Under the pieces are notes generated by a model, which made no database searches, was not told where the DNA came from, and was given only the letters and a program-made list of their open reading frames with translations. DNA of 64,000 bases from Sebastes aleutianus. Lineage: Eukaryota > Chordata > Actinopteri > Perciformes > Sebastidae. The stretch's first letter is position 1, and each line of letters begins with the position of its first letter. Where the stretch lies: contig CAKAKS010000072.1 of the NCBI GenBank assembly GCA_916700875.1, positions 36,524,320-36,588,319 on the forward strand, in the 5' to 3' direction. Shown piece after piece: positions 1 to 9,443 of the stretch. The translations under genes and the position numbers were made by a program.

Positions 1-1464
1 CACCCCCACCTTCTGAGGCCGAGACTTCAGAGAGAGAAGAATTGAAGGCCCAGCAAGAGCTTTGTAGTCATTTCCATTTCCCAACCATATAGTCCAGTAA
101 CCATTCTGAGGGCTCAGTGTGTTGACTCCCTTCCTGTTGATCGACTCTCTGGCCACTCCTAAAGTCCAGTTAGTCTTTCCTTTAACTTGAACCTCAAAGT
201 AAAATCTGCCTGAAGAGACACTCTGCTTTCCTAAAACATTAACACAACCAGAAAATCTCTCTGGGTTGTTTGGGAGATTCTTCCTCACATCACTATCAAT
301 CACTTGTTTCCCATCATCAGACAGGATGAGACGGGGATGAGCTGTATCAGGATCAAGAGTCACATCCACTGCATACTTCTGGACCCTCTTCAGCTCTGAC
401 TCAGCAACCAGCTTCTTCATCTCTTTACTGAGTGTCTCCTCCAGCTGAGCCACAGCTCTCCTCACAATCCCCACATATGATGGACGGACGCTGACCTCTG
501 TCCAGTCCTTGGTGGGTGGAGCAGCTTTCAGGGACTGGACATTCTGGAGAAGATGGAGTTGGTCTTCAGAGCGTGAGAGCTGCTCCACTTCAGTCCTTCT
601 CGTCTTCAGCTCAGAGATTTCCTGTTCCAGCTCTTTGATGAAAGCTTCGGCCTGTTTTTCTGTTGTTTTCTGCTTCTCTTTGATCGTCTTGATGAGATTG
701 GCCTGGCCTCTCTCAACAGACTCCTTCAGAGCAGTGAAGACATGAACACCTTCTGCTATCTCTCTGTCTGCATCTTCCTCACTGAGGTCGACTGAGTGTT
801 TGATCTCCTGAATCTTCAGTTGTCTCTTCTGGATCATCTGCTGGATGTCAGCCTCTGTCTTCCCCAGCTCGGCCTTCTTTCCTTCATATTCTTCTTTCAG
901 AGGAACAAACTCATGTGTCTTGTGGTCTAAAACGGGGCAGAGCATGCAGACACATGTCTGGTCGGTCTTACAGAACAGCTCCAGAGGTTTATCGTGCTTC
1001 GTACACATCCTGTCTTCCAGGTTCACCACAGGGTCGATCAGCTGATGTCTTTTCAGGCCAGACATTGTCAGATGAGGCTCCAGGTGAGTCTCACAGTAGG
1101 AGGCCAGACACACCAGACAGGACTTCAGGGCCTTCAGTTTGGTTCCAGTGCAGACGTCACAGGGAACTTCTCCGGGTTTGGACACTTGTTGCTCTGAGCT
1201 GCTGCTGCTGGTTTTCTGTTGAGCTGACTGTCTGAACTGAACAACCATCTCAGAGATGAAGGTGTTGACCCTCAAATCAGGTGTTGTGGTAAAAGCCTCT
1301 TTACACATGGGACACTGGCACCTGTCACTAGTATTCCAGTGTTCATTGATGCAGTTTTTGCAGAAGTTGTGTCCACATGGTGTACTGACTGGATCAGTGA
1401 ACACATCCAGACAGATGGAGCACAGAAACTGATCTTCAGATAGCAGATTGCTGGCAGCAGCCAT
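1..1464 (-). CDS. TRIM copy 1, bloodthirsty/TRIM25-like RING E3 ligase (C-terminus beyond left edge)
   Basis: Reads open for 488 codons from an ATG at 1464 to the window edge, with no in-frame stop (checked codon by codon). Alignment to the 547-residue neighbours shows about 59 residues and the stop lie to the left. The RING (C15 to C54), both B-box zinc motifs, the coiled coil, PRY and most of SPRY are present, so it is probably a working E3 ubiquitin ligase. The predicted intron is 1474..3766, and the acceptor ttctcag lies just upstream of the ATG. It differs from most copies by LKTRR in the coiled coil (shared with copy 11), V in place of E in DPVENLED before B-box2, R at the variable PRY position after TAHP, and SGCVNV in the 406-409 region. 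The sequence just before the edge (ILLSLKSRPQKVGV) resembles copy 12. Inference: intact, but completeness depends on sequence outside the window. Confidence 0.92.
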   Translation of the reverse strand, partial: MAAASNLLSEDQFLCSICLDVFTDPVSTPCGHNFCKNCINEHWNTSDRCQCPMCKEAFTTTPDLRVNTFISEMVVQFRQSAQQKTSSSSSEQQVSKPGEVPCDVCTGTKLKALKSCLVCLASYCETHLEPHLTMSGLKRHQLIDPVVNLEDRMCTKHDKPLELFCKTDQTCVCMLCPVLDHKTHEFVPLKEEYEGKKAELGKTEADIQQMIQKRQLKIQEIKHSVDLSEEDADREIAEGVHVFTALKESVERGQANLIKTIKEKQKTTEKQAEAFIKELEQEISELKTRRTEVEQLSRSEDQLHLLQNVQSLKAAPPTKDWTEVSVRPSYVGIVRRAVAQLEETLSKEMKKLVAESELKRVQKYAVDVTLDPDTAHPRLILSDDGKQVIDSDVRKNLPNNPERFSGCVNVLGKQSVSSGRFYFEVQVKGKTNWTLGVARESINRKGVNTLSPQNGYWTIWLGNGNDYKALAGPSILLSLKSRPQKVGV

Positions 1465-1638
1465 ATCTACACACTGAGAACAAAAGTGAAAGTATTATAA
1501 AATATTTTGATTCACATGTATTAATCATTTGTATGAAACAAATATCAAAGTATGATTGTTGCAATATTGAGAAACATTATTTTGAATTCATAGGTATGTT
1601 TCATTTAACTGAGATGTCCATCTGACAAGTGTCATTAT

Positions 1639-3661
1639 CAGTGCTCGAAGTGGGCCGGTACGCAGCGGTACACCGTACCAGCACTTCTACATTTTACTCC
1701 TTGGTGTACTGTGACTTTTTCATGCGTACCGGAGCTTCTCACAAGCTGCCTGTCCTCTCCTCTGCCCTCTCCACATCAGGTTCTCTGGGAGATAAATAAC
1801 GGTGCAGCGCCAGCGTAGTTGCGCTGCGTGGGTTCACGTAGGGAAGCCGGCTTTATTAATCGCCGCGCGAGCTGAAGCCTGGCTGTTCACATCAGAAGCG
1901 CATTTGACCGCGCTGCATTATTTTTGGGGTGTTTAATGATAAAATCAGACACACATTAATAAAACTCCACGCTGCAGAACATTAACTAGGCATACATATG
2001 GCATATTAATTATTATTCAGTCTGAAATGACGATGTGTGTATTTATGTGCACACCTGATAGTTTTACTGTAAATTGCAATATTGCCTTGGGTCTGCAGAG
2101 GCAGGTATACAGCCTGTCTGCCAGGAAGGGGGATCTACATTTATTAATTCACAGCATTTAACTCCCTGCAACAGCATGTGCAGCTTTCTTACCACATAAA
2201 TATGATTGGCATAAACATCGGGGTATATCCTCTATCTTAGTCTTAAAAGATATATTATAGTGTGGAAATACCCCGACTTCTATCATATCTATACCGGTAG
2301 AAAGGGGTTATGCCACGATGATAACCAGTTAATGTTTCAAAGTATTTATGTGGAATAATAAATGATATGCCATATGTTAATGTTCTGCAATGTGGAGTTT
2401 TATATAATGTGAAATCGCGTTCTATTATTAATAGGGGTGTGACGAAATATTGTGCCACAAAATATTGCGATATAAAAACATGACGATATGCATCGTCGAG
2501 ACAAAAAACTGAATTGCGATATCAGGGCATAATAGGTACTATGTTCATATGGGCTCCAGGGCTAAAGCTGCAGCCTCTTCCTGCTGCTGTTCAAGGCCTA
2601 TGGAAGGAAGCGGAGTGTCATATCTTTGGGGTATAAAACACATGCGCAGTAAAATCTGGTCTGCCCTCGCCGAAATTGAACCAATCGCAACGCACGACCG
2701 CAGCTTCAGTTACACTGTGCATGTGTCATAACCCAAGAGCCATGTCCGCCCGTGTTCTACCCTCCTTTCATAGGCCTTGTCAGAGCTCCACACACATCAA
2801 CACACGCAGCGCAGTCAGTGAACAGTCAGACTGGTTATGGTGGCTAGACTAACAATAATGTCGGGTGAGAACGAGGGTGCTGTAATTTATCAATACAATG
2901 TTCACATCCTTTTTGTAAAATAATTAATAAAATGTTCGTCATAACTTTTTTTTGTGAACAAATATAATTGACGAAAGAGTATTTAAAAGTTTTCTTATTT
3001 ATAGAATACGATTTTACAGGATTAACATTTCCAGAAGAATTAAATGTTCAGATGAAGGCTGTGATAAATAATAAAAACAATCATTTAACTAGTAATAATA
3101 ATGGTCCACAATGATGTAAAATACGTAGTTTTAAGTCAAAAACCTTCAAATTTTCTCTGGGGAGGACCCCCAAACCCAATATCTCCTAGTATCTTTTATT
3201 CACTGTATAAATTCATAATGTGTCTCTGTATAATATGTAGGAGCATCCTGACTGGGACTCTGCTCCTAAAACCTGAATGAAGAGCTCACACACCTCAGCT
3301 CTGCATGTATACCTGCCTGTCTGTCTGGCTGCTGTTGATTCCAGCCTATAGACATCCTATAATATATTATAGAGAGATGCTGAAGGCTACAAATAACACA
3401 GGAAAGCACTTTAACTATTAACACTATATACAAACACACCATCTTAACCCTATAATGTTCCAGTGTGAATATTATTGGAGTATTATAGGCCTACTATAGA
3501 AGATGCATAGCCCAAGTATATAAAGCAATAAAATCACAGCTGATTATGACTGTCACAGTTTAACATGCTTAAAGAAATAAAGAATAAATAGGAATAAGTT
3601 GCAAGAGATTGCTGATACCGGCAGATACACATAACATGTTAATAAGAGAGTACCGGCACTG
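1639..3661. mobile_element. Intronic hAT-like transposon remnant, unit 1 (long form)
   Basis: Left end CAGTGCTCGAAGTGGG and right end CACTG are flanked by GTCATTAT (1631..1638) and GTCAATAT (3662..3669), an 8-bp target duplication typical of hAT elements. The right terminal repeat is shortened here (accggCACTGg) by a deletion between two CACT motifs, a lesion not seen in the other units. No transposase is visible, so it is non-autonomous or decayed. The element includes the 1.1-kb extra segment and a perfect 16-bp palindrome at 3357..3372. Confidence 0.7.
1784..2903. repeat. 1.1-kb extra segment in intron element, unit 1
   Basis: Present in nine units and absent in three, with boundaries in a shared GTTC. 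It contains inverted arms of roughly 65-90 bases (about 1932..2018 against 2354..2440, with imperfect pairing), forming a foldback around the motif ataccggtag. It also contains a stretch at 2663..2780 that matches, in reverse orientation, the hAT fragment at 30030..30150. Short open frames here are conserved only because the segment is duplicated; no gene is supported. Unit 1's copy is nearly identical to that of unit 10. Confidence 0.7.
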
Positions 3662-3766
3662 GTCAATATGAGATGAAAAGAGTGTAACTTCCTGTTTGAT
3701 TAGAGCTGTAAGTTTTGTGTTAATGCTGGTTGTTGAAACACAGTAAATATTATCAGCTGCACTCAC

Positions 3767-3870
3767 CAGTATTTGAGTCTGTTGTTGTTGAGAAAGACCT
3801 GATGAACTCAGTTTAATATTTCTTTAGACAGAAACACAGAGACTTGTCTCGACTGCAGCTCTCTGACAAA
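3767..3870 (-). other. Predicted 5' noncoding exon of TRIM copy 1
   Basis: On the minus strand the sequence AATACTG|GTGAGTGC gives a consensus splice donor (exon ends at 3767, intron starts at 3766) that is preserved in all twelve units. Paired with the acceptor ahead of the ATG it defines a 2.29-kb intron in the 5' untranslated region. The transcription start was not identified, so the upper boundary is arbitrary. No TATA box or convincing interferon-response element was seen. Confidence 0.5.
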
Positions 3871-5241
3871 CATGCAGTTTAATTTCTGTAATGTGACGTT
3901 GAAGCTCTCCTTCCAGTGTTGCTCCACCTCTTACAGCAGCTCTGTTTGTGAGGTTGTGTTTCCTCCTTCAGGGTTAGACAGAATACCTCCAGTATAGTTA
4001 CTGATATTTGACACAAGATACGTTTATTCTTTAGGGAGATTTTTTTACTTCTTCTATCTTCTTTTTCCTGCAACCACCAGGACAGTTTTTACAAAAACAA
4101 AAAGTCAATCCCACATGTAAGAATACATCTTAGGGTCAGCAGAAACCAGCAGCCACTTTACAGTCCTCTACAGCTCTGCAACAATCATACTGTCTGTCCA
4201 GATCTCAGCTCACTGTTTGTCCTGTAATGTTCTAACCTTCTCATGTAATTCTTGTATTTGCTTTGTTCCTATTAGTTGTTGCTGAATCAGACCAGGAAGT
4301 TGAGTGGTGTGTGCAGTCTGTGCACACCTTTAACAAACTCTCCTCCCTCTGATGTGTGTTGTAATGCTCACATCTAGTGGCCACAGTTGAGAAACACATC
4401 CAACCTGTGAAAACCTTTGTGACTTTGAGGACAAGACTCCAGTTTCAAAATAAAACACTCACACAAAACGTTTCTTCTTCTGCACAAGATTTTACTGCAG
4501 TGATGATTGATTAAATGAATAACAACATAAATGCATATTGGACACTAAAACTCAATAACCGGATGACTGAATAACTATTAAAAATAAAGTCCATTATCAT
4601 TCACTTCATGCTAATTAAATGTTTAAAACCCAACAACAGCTGAAAAGATGTAGACCTATAAAACAGAATTAAAACTCTAATGCTGCATTTAACAATTAGT
4701 TTCATTATTGATTAATCTCTTGGTGCATAAAATGTCTGAAAAAAAGTCACAAATGCCCATTATGATTTATAATAATCCAACGATAATTGGTTTAATATGA
4801 TAGAAGACCCAGAAACCAGCAAATATTCACATTTGAGAGGCTAGAATTTGCGAATTTTTAACATTTTTACTTAAAAATTAGATAAACAATTAATTGATTA
4901 ATATTTGCAGATTCATTTTTCTGTTGAGTGATACATTAATTAGCTAATTTATTCAGCTCTTAATTGCTATTGTGCTAATTGTGCTCATTTGAACTCCTTT
5001 ATATACTGTTGGCTAGTTTAATCTACAGCAATGCATCATGGTCTATGAGATCATCATATGTTTGTAGCGTCGCTGTCCTGTGAGAACAACGTATCTCTAA
5101 ACAGTCGACTTTTCATGGTGTCAGAAAAACAGCCCTGAAGATTAATTCTGAAGACAACAGGTTTACATTGTATATTGCCACTGAATATGTATATTTGTTC
5201 TGTTATATGACAGTGAACCTTTTCGTTTAAATATCATCAGT
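3871..5241. other. Spacer between copies 1 and 2
   Basis: Holds the presumed promoter side of copy 1 and the 3' untranslated region of copy 2. It keeps a 107-bp block (3967..4073) shared only with units 3 and 7 and, in part, 9. It has a CTCF-like half match (4371..4384), a dispersed AT-rich repeat (about 4674..4961, beginning ctctaatgctgc and ending cagctct) of a type widespread in percomorph genomes, and lacks the 240-bp block present in most other spacers. No gene is visible. Confidence 0.6.
4491..4496 (-). terminator. Variant polyadenylation signal for copy 2
   Basis: At the position where all other spacers read AATAAA on the minus strand, this one reads AGTAAA, a known weaker variant hexamer. 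The GT-rich downstream element (ttttgtgtgagtgtttt) is retained. It lies about 750 bases after the copy 2 stop. Another AATAAA closer to the gene (4948..4953) lacks such a downstream element. Confidence 0.5.
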
Positions 5242-6885
5242 CTACTCAGCTTGATTGACAGGAGAGATGATCAGAGGGGCAGAGTTTTTACCACCATCAT
5301 TAGGACAAGGACTGAAGTATGGGAGGAGTTTCTCAGTGAAGCAGCAGCCAGTAAAGGAGTAGATAAGAGCTGCAGCATCTACGTCATAAAAGGAGACCAG
5401 ACCCTCCTCATAATCCACAAAGACCCCCACCTTCTGAGGCCGAGACTTCAGAGAGAGACTGACATCAGGGCTAGTAGCAGCTTTGTACTCATTTCCATTT
5501 GTCGACAATAAAGTCCAGTTCCCATCCTCAGGACTCAGTGTGAAGTCTCCCTTCCTGTTGATCGACTCTCTGGCCACTCCTAAAGACCAGTCAGTCTTTC
5601 CTTTAACTTGAACCTCAAAGTAAAATCTGCCTGAAGAGAGACTCTGCTTTCCTAAAACACAAACATAATTAGAAAATCTCTCTGGGTTGTCTGGGAGATT
5701 CTTCCTCACATCACCATGATTCACTTGTTTCCCATCATCAGACAGGATGAGATCAGGATGAGCTGTATCAGGATCAAGAGTCACATCCACTGCATACTGC
5801 TGGACCCTCTTCAGCTCTGACTCAGCAAGCAGCTTCTTCATCTCTTTACTGAGTGTCTCCTCCAGCTGAGAAACAGCTTTCACCACAGTCCCCTCATATG
5901 ATGGACGGACGCTGACCTCTGTCCAGTCCTTGGTGGGTGGAGCAGCTTTCAGGGACTGGACACTCTGGAGAAGATGGAGATGGTCTTCAGAGCGTGAGAG
6001 CTGCTCTACTTCAGTCCTTCTCTTCGTCAGCTCAGAGATTTCCTGTTCCAGCTCTTTGATGAAAGCTTCGGCCTGTTTTTCTGTTGTTTTCTGCTTCTCT
6101 TTGATCGTGTCGATGAGATTGGCCTGGCCTCTCTCAAGAGACTCCTTCAGAGCAGTGAAGACCTGAACACCTTCTGCTAGCTCTCTGTCTGCATCTTCCT
6201 CACTGAGGTCAACTGAATGTTTGATCTCCTGAATCTTCAGTCGTCTCTTCTGGATCATCTGCTGGATTTCAGCCTCTGTCTTCCCCAGCTCGGCCTTCTT
6301 TCCTTCATATTCTTCTTTCAGAGGAACAAACTCGTGTGTCTTGTGGTCTAAAACAAGGCAGAGCATGCAGATACATGTCTGGTCGGTTTTACAGAACAGC
6401 TCCAGAGGTTTATCGTGCTTCATACACATCCTGCCTTCCAGGTTCTCCATTGGGTCGATCAGCTGATGTCTTTTCAGGCCTGACATTGTCAGATGAGGCT
6501 CCAGGTGAGTCTCACAGTAGGAGGCCAGACACACCAGGCAGGACTTCAGGGCCTTCAGTTTGGTTCCAGTGCAGACGTCACAGGGAACTTCTCCTGGTTT
6601 GGCACATCGTTTCTGTGAGCTGATGCTGCTGGTTTTCTGTTGAGCTGACTGTCTGAACTGAACAACCATCTCAGAGATGAAGGTGTTGACGTGCAGCTCA
6701 GGTTTTGTGTTGAAAACCTTTTTACACATGGGACACTGGCACCTGTCATTAGTATTCCAGTGTTCATTGATGCAGTTTTTGCAGAAGTTGTGTCCACATG
6801 GTATAGCGACTGGATCAGTGAGCACATCCAGACAGATGGAGCACAGAAACTGATCTTCAGATTGCAGATTGCTGGCAGCAGCCAT
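5242..6885 (-). CDS. TRIM copy 2, bloodthirsty/TRIM25-like RING E3 ligase, 547 aa
   Basis: Intact tripartite-motif protein expected to transfer ubiquitin in the cytoplasm and to recognise a target with its PRY-SPRY. Seen: C3HC4 RING ligands C15, C18, C30, H32, C35, C38, C51, C54; a B-box1-like motif C102, C105, C116, C119, C124, H127, H131; B-box2 C154, H157, C165, D168, C173, C176, H181, H184; a heptad-rich coiled coil at about 190-330; PRY from about 366 (LDPDTAHP) and SPRY to the final NQAE. Start chosen on the conserved MAAASN and the acceptor ttctcag directly upstream (intron 6895..8077). Odd: the RING to B-box linker reads SSISSQKRCAKPGE where other copies have SSSSSEQQVSKPGE, and RING-distal residues (KKVFNTKPELHV) also diverge. 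The SPRY stretch DFTLSPEDGNWTLLSTNG is unique. TRIM21/39-like naming would be equally defensible. Confidence 0.95.
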   Translation of the reverse strand: MAAASNLQSEDQFLCSICLDVLTDPVAIPCGHNFCKNCINEHWNTNDRCQCPMCKKVFNTKPELHVNTFISEMVVQFRQSAQQKTSSISSQKRCAKPGEVPCDVCTGTKLKALKSCLVCLASYCETHLEPHLTMSGLKRHQLIDPMENLEGRMCMKHDKPLELFCKTDQTCICMLCLVLDHKTHEFVPLKEEYEGKKAELGKTEAEIQQMIQKRRLKIQEIKHSVDLSEEDADRELAEGVQVFTALKESLERGQANLIDTIKEKQKTTEKQAEAFIKELEQEISELTKRRTEVEQLSRSEDHLHLLQSVQSLKAAPPTKDWTEVSVRPSYEGTVVKAVSQLEETLSKEMKKLLAESELKRVQQYAVDVTLDPDTAHPDLILSDDGKQVNHGDVRKNLPDNPERFSNYVCVLGKQSLSSGRFYFEVQVKGKTDWSLGVARESINRKGDFTLSPEDGNWTLLSTNGNEYKAATSPDVSLSLKSRPQKVGVFVDYEEGLVSFYDVDAAALIYSFTGCCFTEKLLPYFSPCPNDGGKNSAPLIISPVNQAE

Positions 6886-7059
6886 GTCTACACACTGAGA
6901 ACAAAAGGGAAAGTATTATAAAATGTTTTGTTTCACATGTATTAATCATTTGTATAAAACAAATATCAAAGTATGATTGCTGTAATATTGAGAAACATTA
7001 TTTTGAATTTATAGGTATGTTTCATTTAACTGAGATGTCCATCTGACAAGTGTAATTAT

Positions 7060-7990
7060 CAGTGCTCGAAGTGGGCCGGTACGCAACGGTACACCATACC
7101 GGCACTTCTACATTTTACTCCTTGGCGTACTGTGACTTTTTCATGCGTACCGGAGCTTCTCACAAGCTGCCTGTACTCTCCTCTGCCCTCTCCACATCAT
7201 GTTCACATCCTTTTTGTAAAATAATTAGTGAAGTGTTTGTCATAACTTTTTTTTATTTATTTTTTTATTTGTGAACAAATATAATTAATGAAACATTAAA
7301 AGTTTTCTGAATCTGCTCTTCTGATTTATAGAATATGATTTTAAAGGACAAACATTTCCAGAAGAATTAAATGTTCAGAAGAAGGCTGTGATCAAAAATA
7401 AAAATAATAATTTAACTAGTAATAATAATGGTCCACAATGATGTAAAATGCGTAGTTTTAAGTCAAAAACCTTCAAATTTTCTCAGTGAAGGACCCCCAA
7501 ACCCAACATATCCTAGTATCTTTTATTCACTGTATAAATTCATAATGTGTCTCTGTATAATATGTAGGAGCATCTTGACTGTGACTCTGCTCCTAAAACC
7601 TGAATGAAGAGCTGACACACCTCAGCTCTGCATGTAAACCTGCCTGTCTGTCTGGCTGCTGTTGATTCCAGCCTATAGACATCCTATAATATATTATAGA
7701 GAGATGCTGAAGGCTACAAATAACACAGGAAAGCACTTTAAGTAATAACACTATATACAGACACACCACCTTAACCCTATAATGTTCCAGTGTGAATATT
7801 ATTGGAGTATTATAGGCCTACTATAGAAGATGCATATAGCCCAAGTATATATAGCAATAAAATCACAACTGATTATGACTGACACAGTTTAACATGCTTA
7901 AAGAAATAATGACTAAATAGGAATAAGTCACAAGAGATTGCTGATACCGGCAGATACACACAACATGTGAATAAGAGAGTACCAACACTG
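7060..7990. mobile_element. Intronic hAT-like transposon remnant, unit 2 (short form)
   Basis: Same CAGTGCTCGAAGTGGG and CACTG ends as in unit 1, flanked by GTAATTAT and GTCAATAT. It lacks the 1.1-kb segment: tccacatcatgttcacatcc joins directly at about 7196..7205. The inner right terminal repeat is deleted (taccaacactg). Confidence 0.7.
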
Positions 7991-8077
7991 GTCAATATGA
8001 AATGAAAAGAGTGTAACTTCCTGTTTGATTAGAGCTGTAAGTTTTGAAACACAGTAAATATTATCAGCTGCACTCAC

Positions 8078-8181
8078 CAGTATTTGAGTCTGTTGTTGTT
8101 GAGAAAGACCTGATGAACTCAGTTTAATATTTCTTTAGACAGAAACACAGAGACTTGTCTCGACTGCAGCTCTCTGACAAA
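8078..8181 (-). other. Predicted 5' noncoding exon of TRIM copy 2
   Basis: Donor GTGAGT immediately below 8078. An 18-bp stretch (tgttaatgctggttgttg) present in eight units just inside the intron is missing here. 5' end of exon not determined. Confidence 0.5.
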
Positions 8182-9443
8182 CGTGCAGTTTTATTCATGT
8201 AATGTGACGTTGAAGCTCTCCTCCTTCCAGTGTTGCTCCACCTCTTACAGCAGCTCTGTTTGTGAGGATGTGTTTCCTCCACCAGGACAGTTTTCACAAA
8301 AAAAAGTCAATCCCACATGTAAGAATACATCTTAGGGTCAGCAGAAACCAGCAGCCACTTTACAATCCTCTACAGCTCTGCAACAATCATACTGTCTGTC
8401 CAGATTTCAGCTCACTGTTTGTCCTGTAATGTTCTAACCTTCTCATGTAATTCTTGTATTTGCTTCGTTCCTATTAGTTGTTGCTGAATCACACCAGGAT
8501 GTTGGGTGGTGTGTGCAGTCTGTGCATGCCTTTAACAAACTCTCCTCCCTCTGATGTGTGTTGTAATGCTCACATCTAGTGGCCACAGTTGAGAAACACA
8601 TCCAACCTGTGAAAACCTTTGTGACTTTGTGGACAAGACTCCAGTTTCAAAATAAAACACTCACACAAAAAGTTTCTTCTTCTGCACAGGATTTTATTGC
8701 AGTGATGACTGATTAAATGAATAACTACATAAATGCATATTAGACATTAAAACGCAATAACCGGATGACTGTATAACTAGTAAAAATAAAGACCATTAAT
8801 CATTCACTTAATGATAATTAAATGTTCAAAACTAAACAGCTGAAAATATGTAGGCCTATGAAACAGAATTAAAGCTCTAATGCTGCAACTAACAATTATT
8901 TTCATTATTGATTAATTTCTTTATGCATAAAATATCAGAAAAAAAGTCACAATTGCCCATTATGATTTATAAAAATCCAAAGATATTTGGTTTAATATGA
9001 TAGAAGACCCAGAAAAGAGGAAATATTCACATTCCAGAGGCTGGAATCTGTGAATGTTTAACATTTTTGCTTTTAAAAATTACATAAACAATTCATTGAT
9101 TAATATTTGCAGATTCATTTTTCTGTTGATTGATACATTAATTAACTCATTTATTCACCTCTTAATTGCTATTATACTAATTGTGCTAATTATAACTTCT
9201 TTATATACTGTTGGCTACTTTAATCTAAAGCAATGCATCATGGTCTATAAGATCATCGTTTGTTTGTAGCGTCGCTGTCCTGTGAGAACCACGTATCTCT
9301 AAAAAGTCGACTTTTCATGGTGTCAGAAAAACAGCCCTGAAGATTAATTCTGAAGACAACAGGTTTACATTGTATATTGCCACTGAATATGTATATTTGT
9401 TCTGTTATATGACAGTGAACCTTTTCATTTAAATATCATCAGT
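8182..9443. other. Spacer between copies 2 and 3
   Basis: Short spacer lacking both the 107-bp and the 240-bp blocks. Contains the AT-rich dispersed repeat at about 8874..9163 and the copy 3 polyadenylation region. No gene seen. Confidence 0.6.
8693..8698 (-). terminator. Polyadenylation signal AATAAA for copy 3
   Basis: Minus strand reads GCAATAAAATCC, followed about 25 bases later by the GT-rich tract ttttTGTGTGAGTGTTTT, the usual arrangement of a vertebrate poly(A) site, about 745 bases after the copy 3 stop. Confidence 0.6.

Noticed and set aside
2255..2458. A 67-codon minus-strand frame (MAQYFVTPLLIIE...) recurring in the long introns
   Set aside because: Lies in the duplicated 1.1-kb transposon-derived segment, overlaps a foldback arm, and changes length between units; no recognisable domain.
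3569..3766. A 65-codon frame (MSAADNIYC...) ending next to the noncoding-exon donor in several units
   Set aside because: Falls inside the predicted intron and is lost in units without the 18-bp stretch; better explained as intron sequence.
3767..4480. Interferon-stimulated response elements upstream of the noncoding exons
   Set aside because: Only loose matches (gtttcttcttct, agtttcaaaataaaac) were found; none fits GAAANNGAAA well enough to claim, although interferon control is known for related TRIM genes.
5251..5511. Plus-strand open frames of 70-118 codons recurring opposite every TRIM coding exon (for example at 9453..9785, 15098..15430, 24550..24882)
   Set aside because: They are antisense to a highly conserved coding exon and owe their conservation to it; no independent start context, domain or codon signature was seen.
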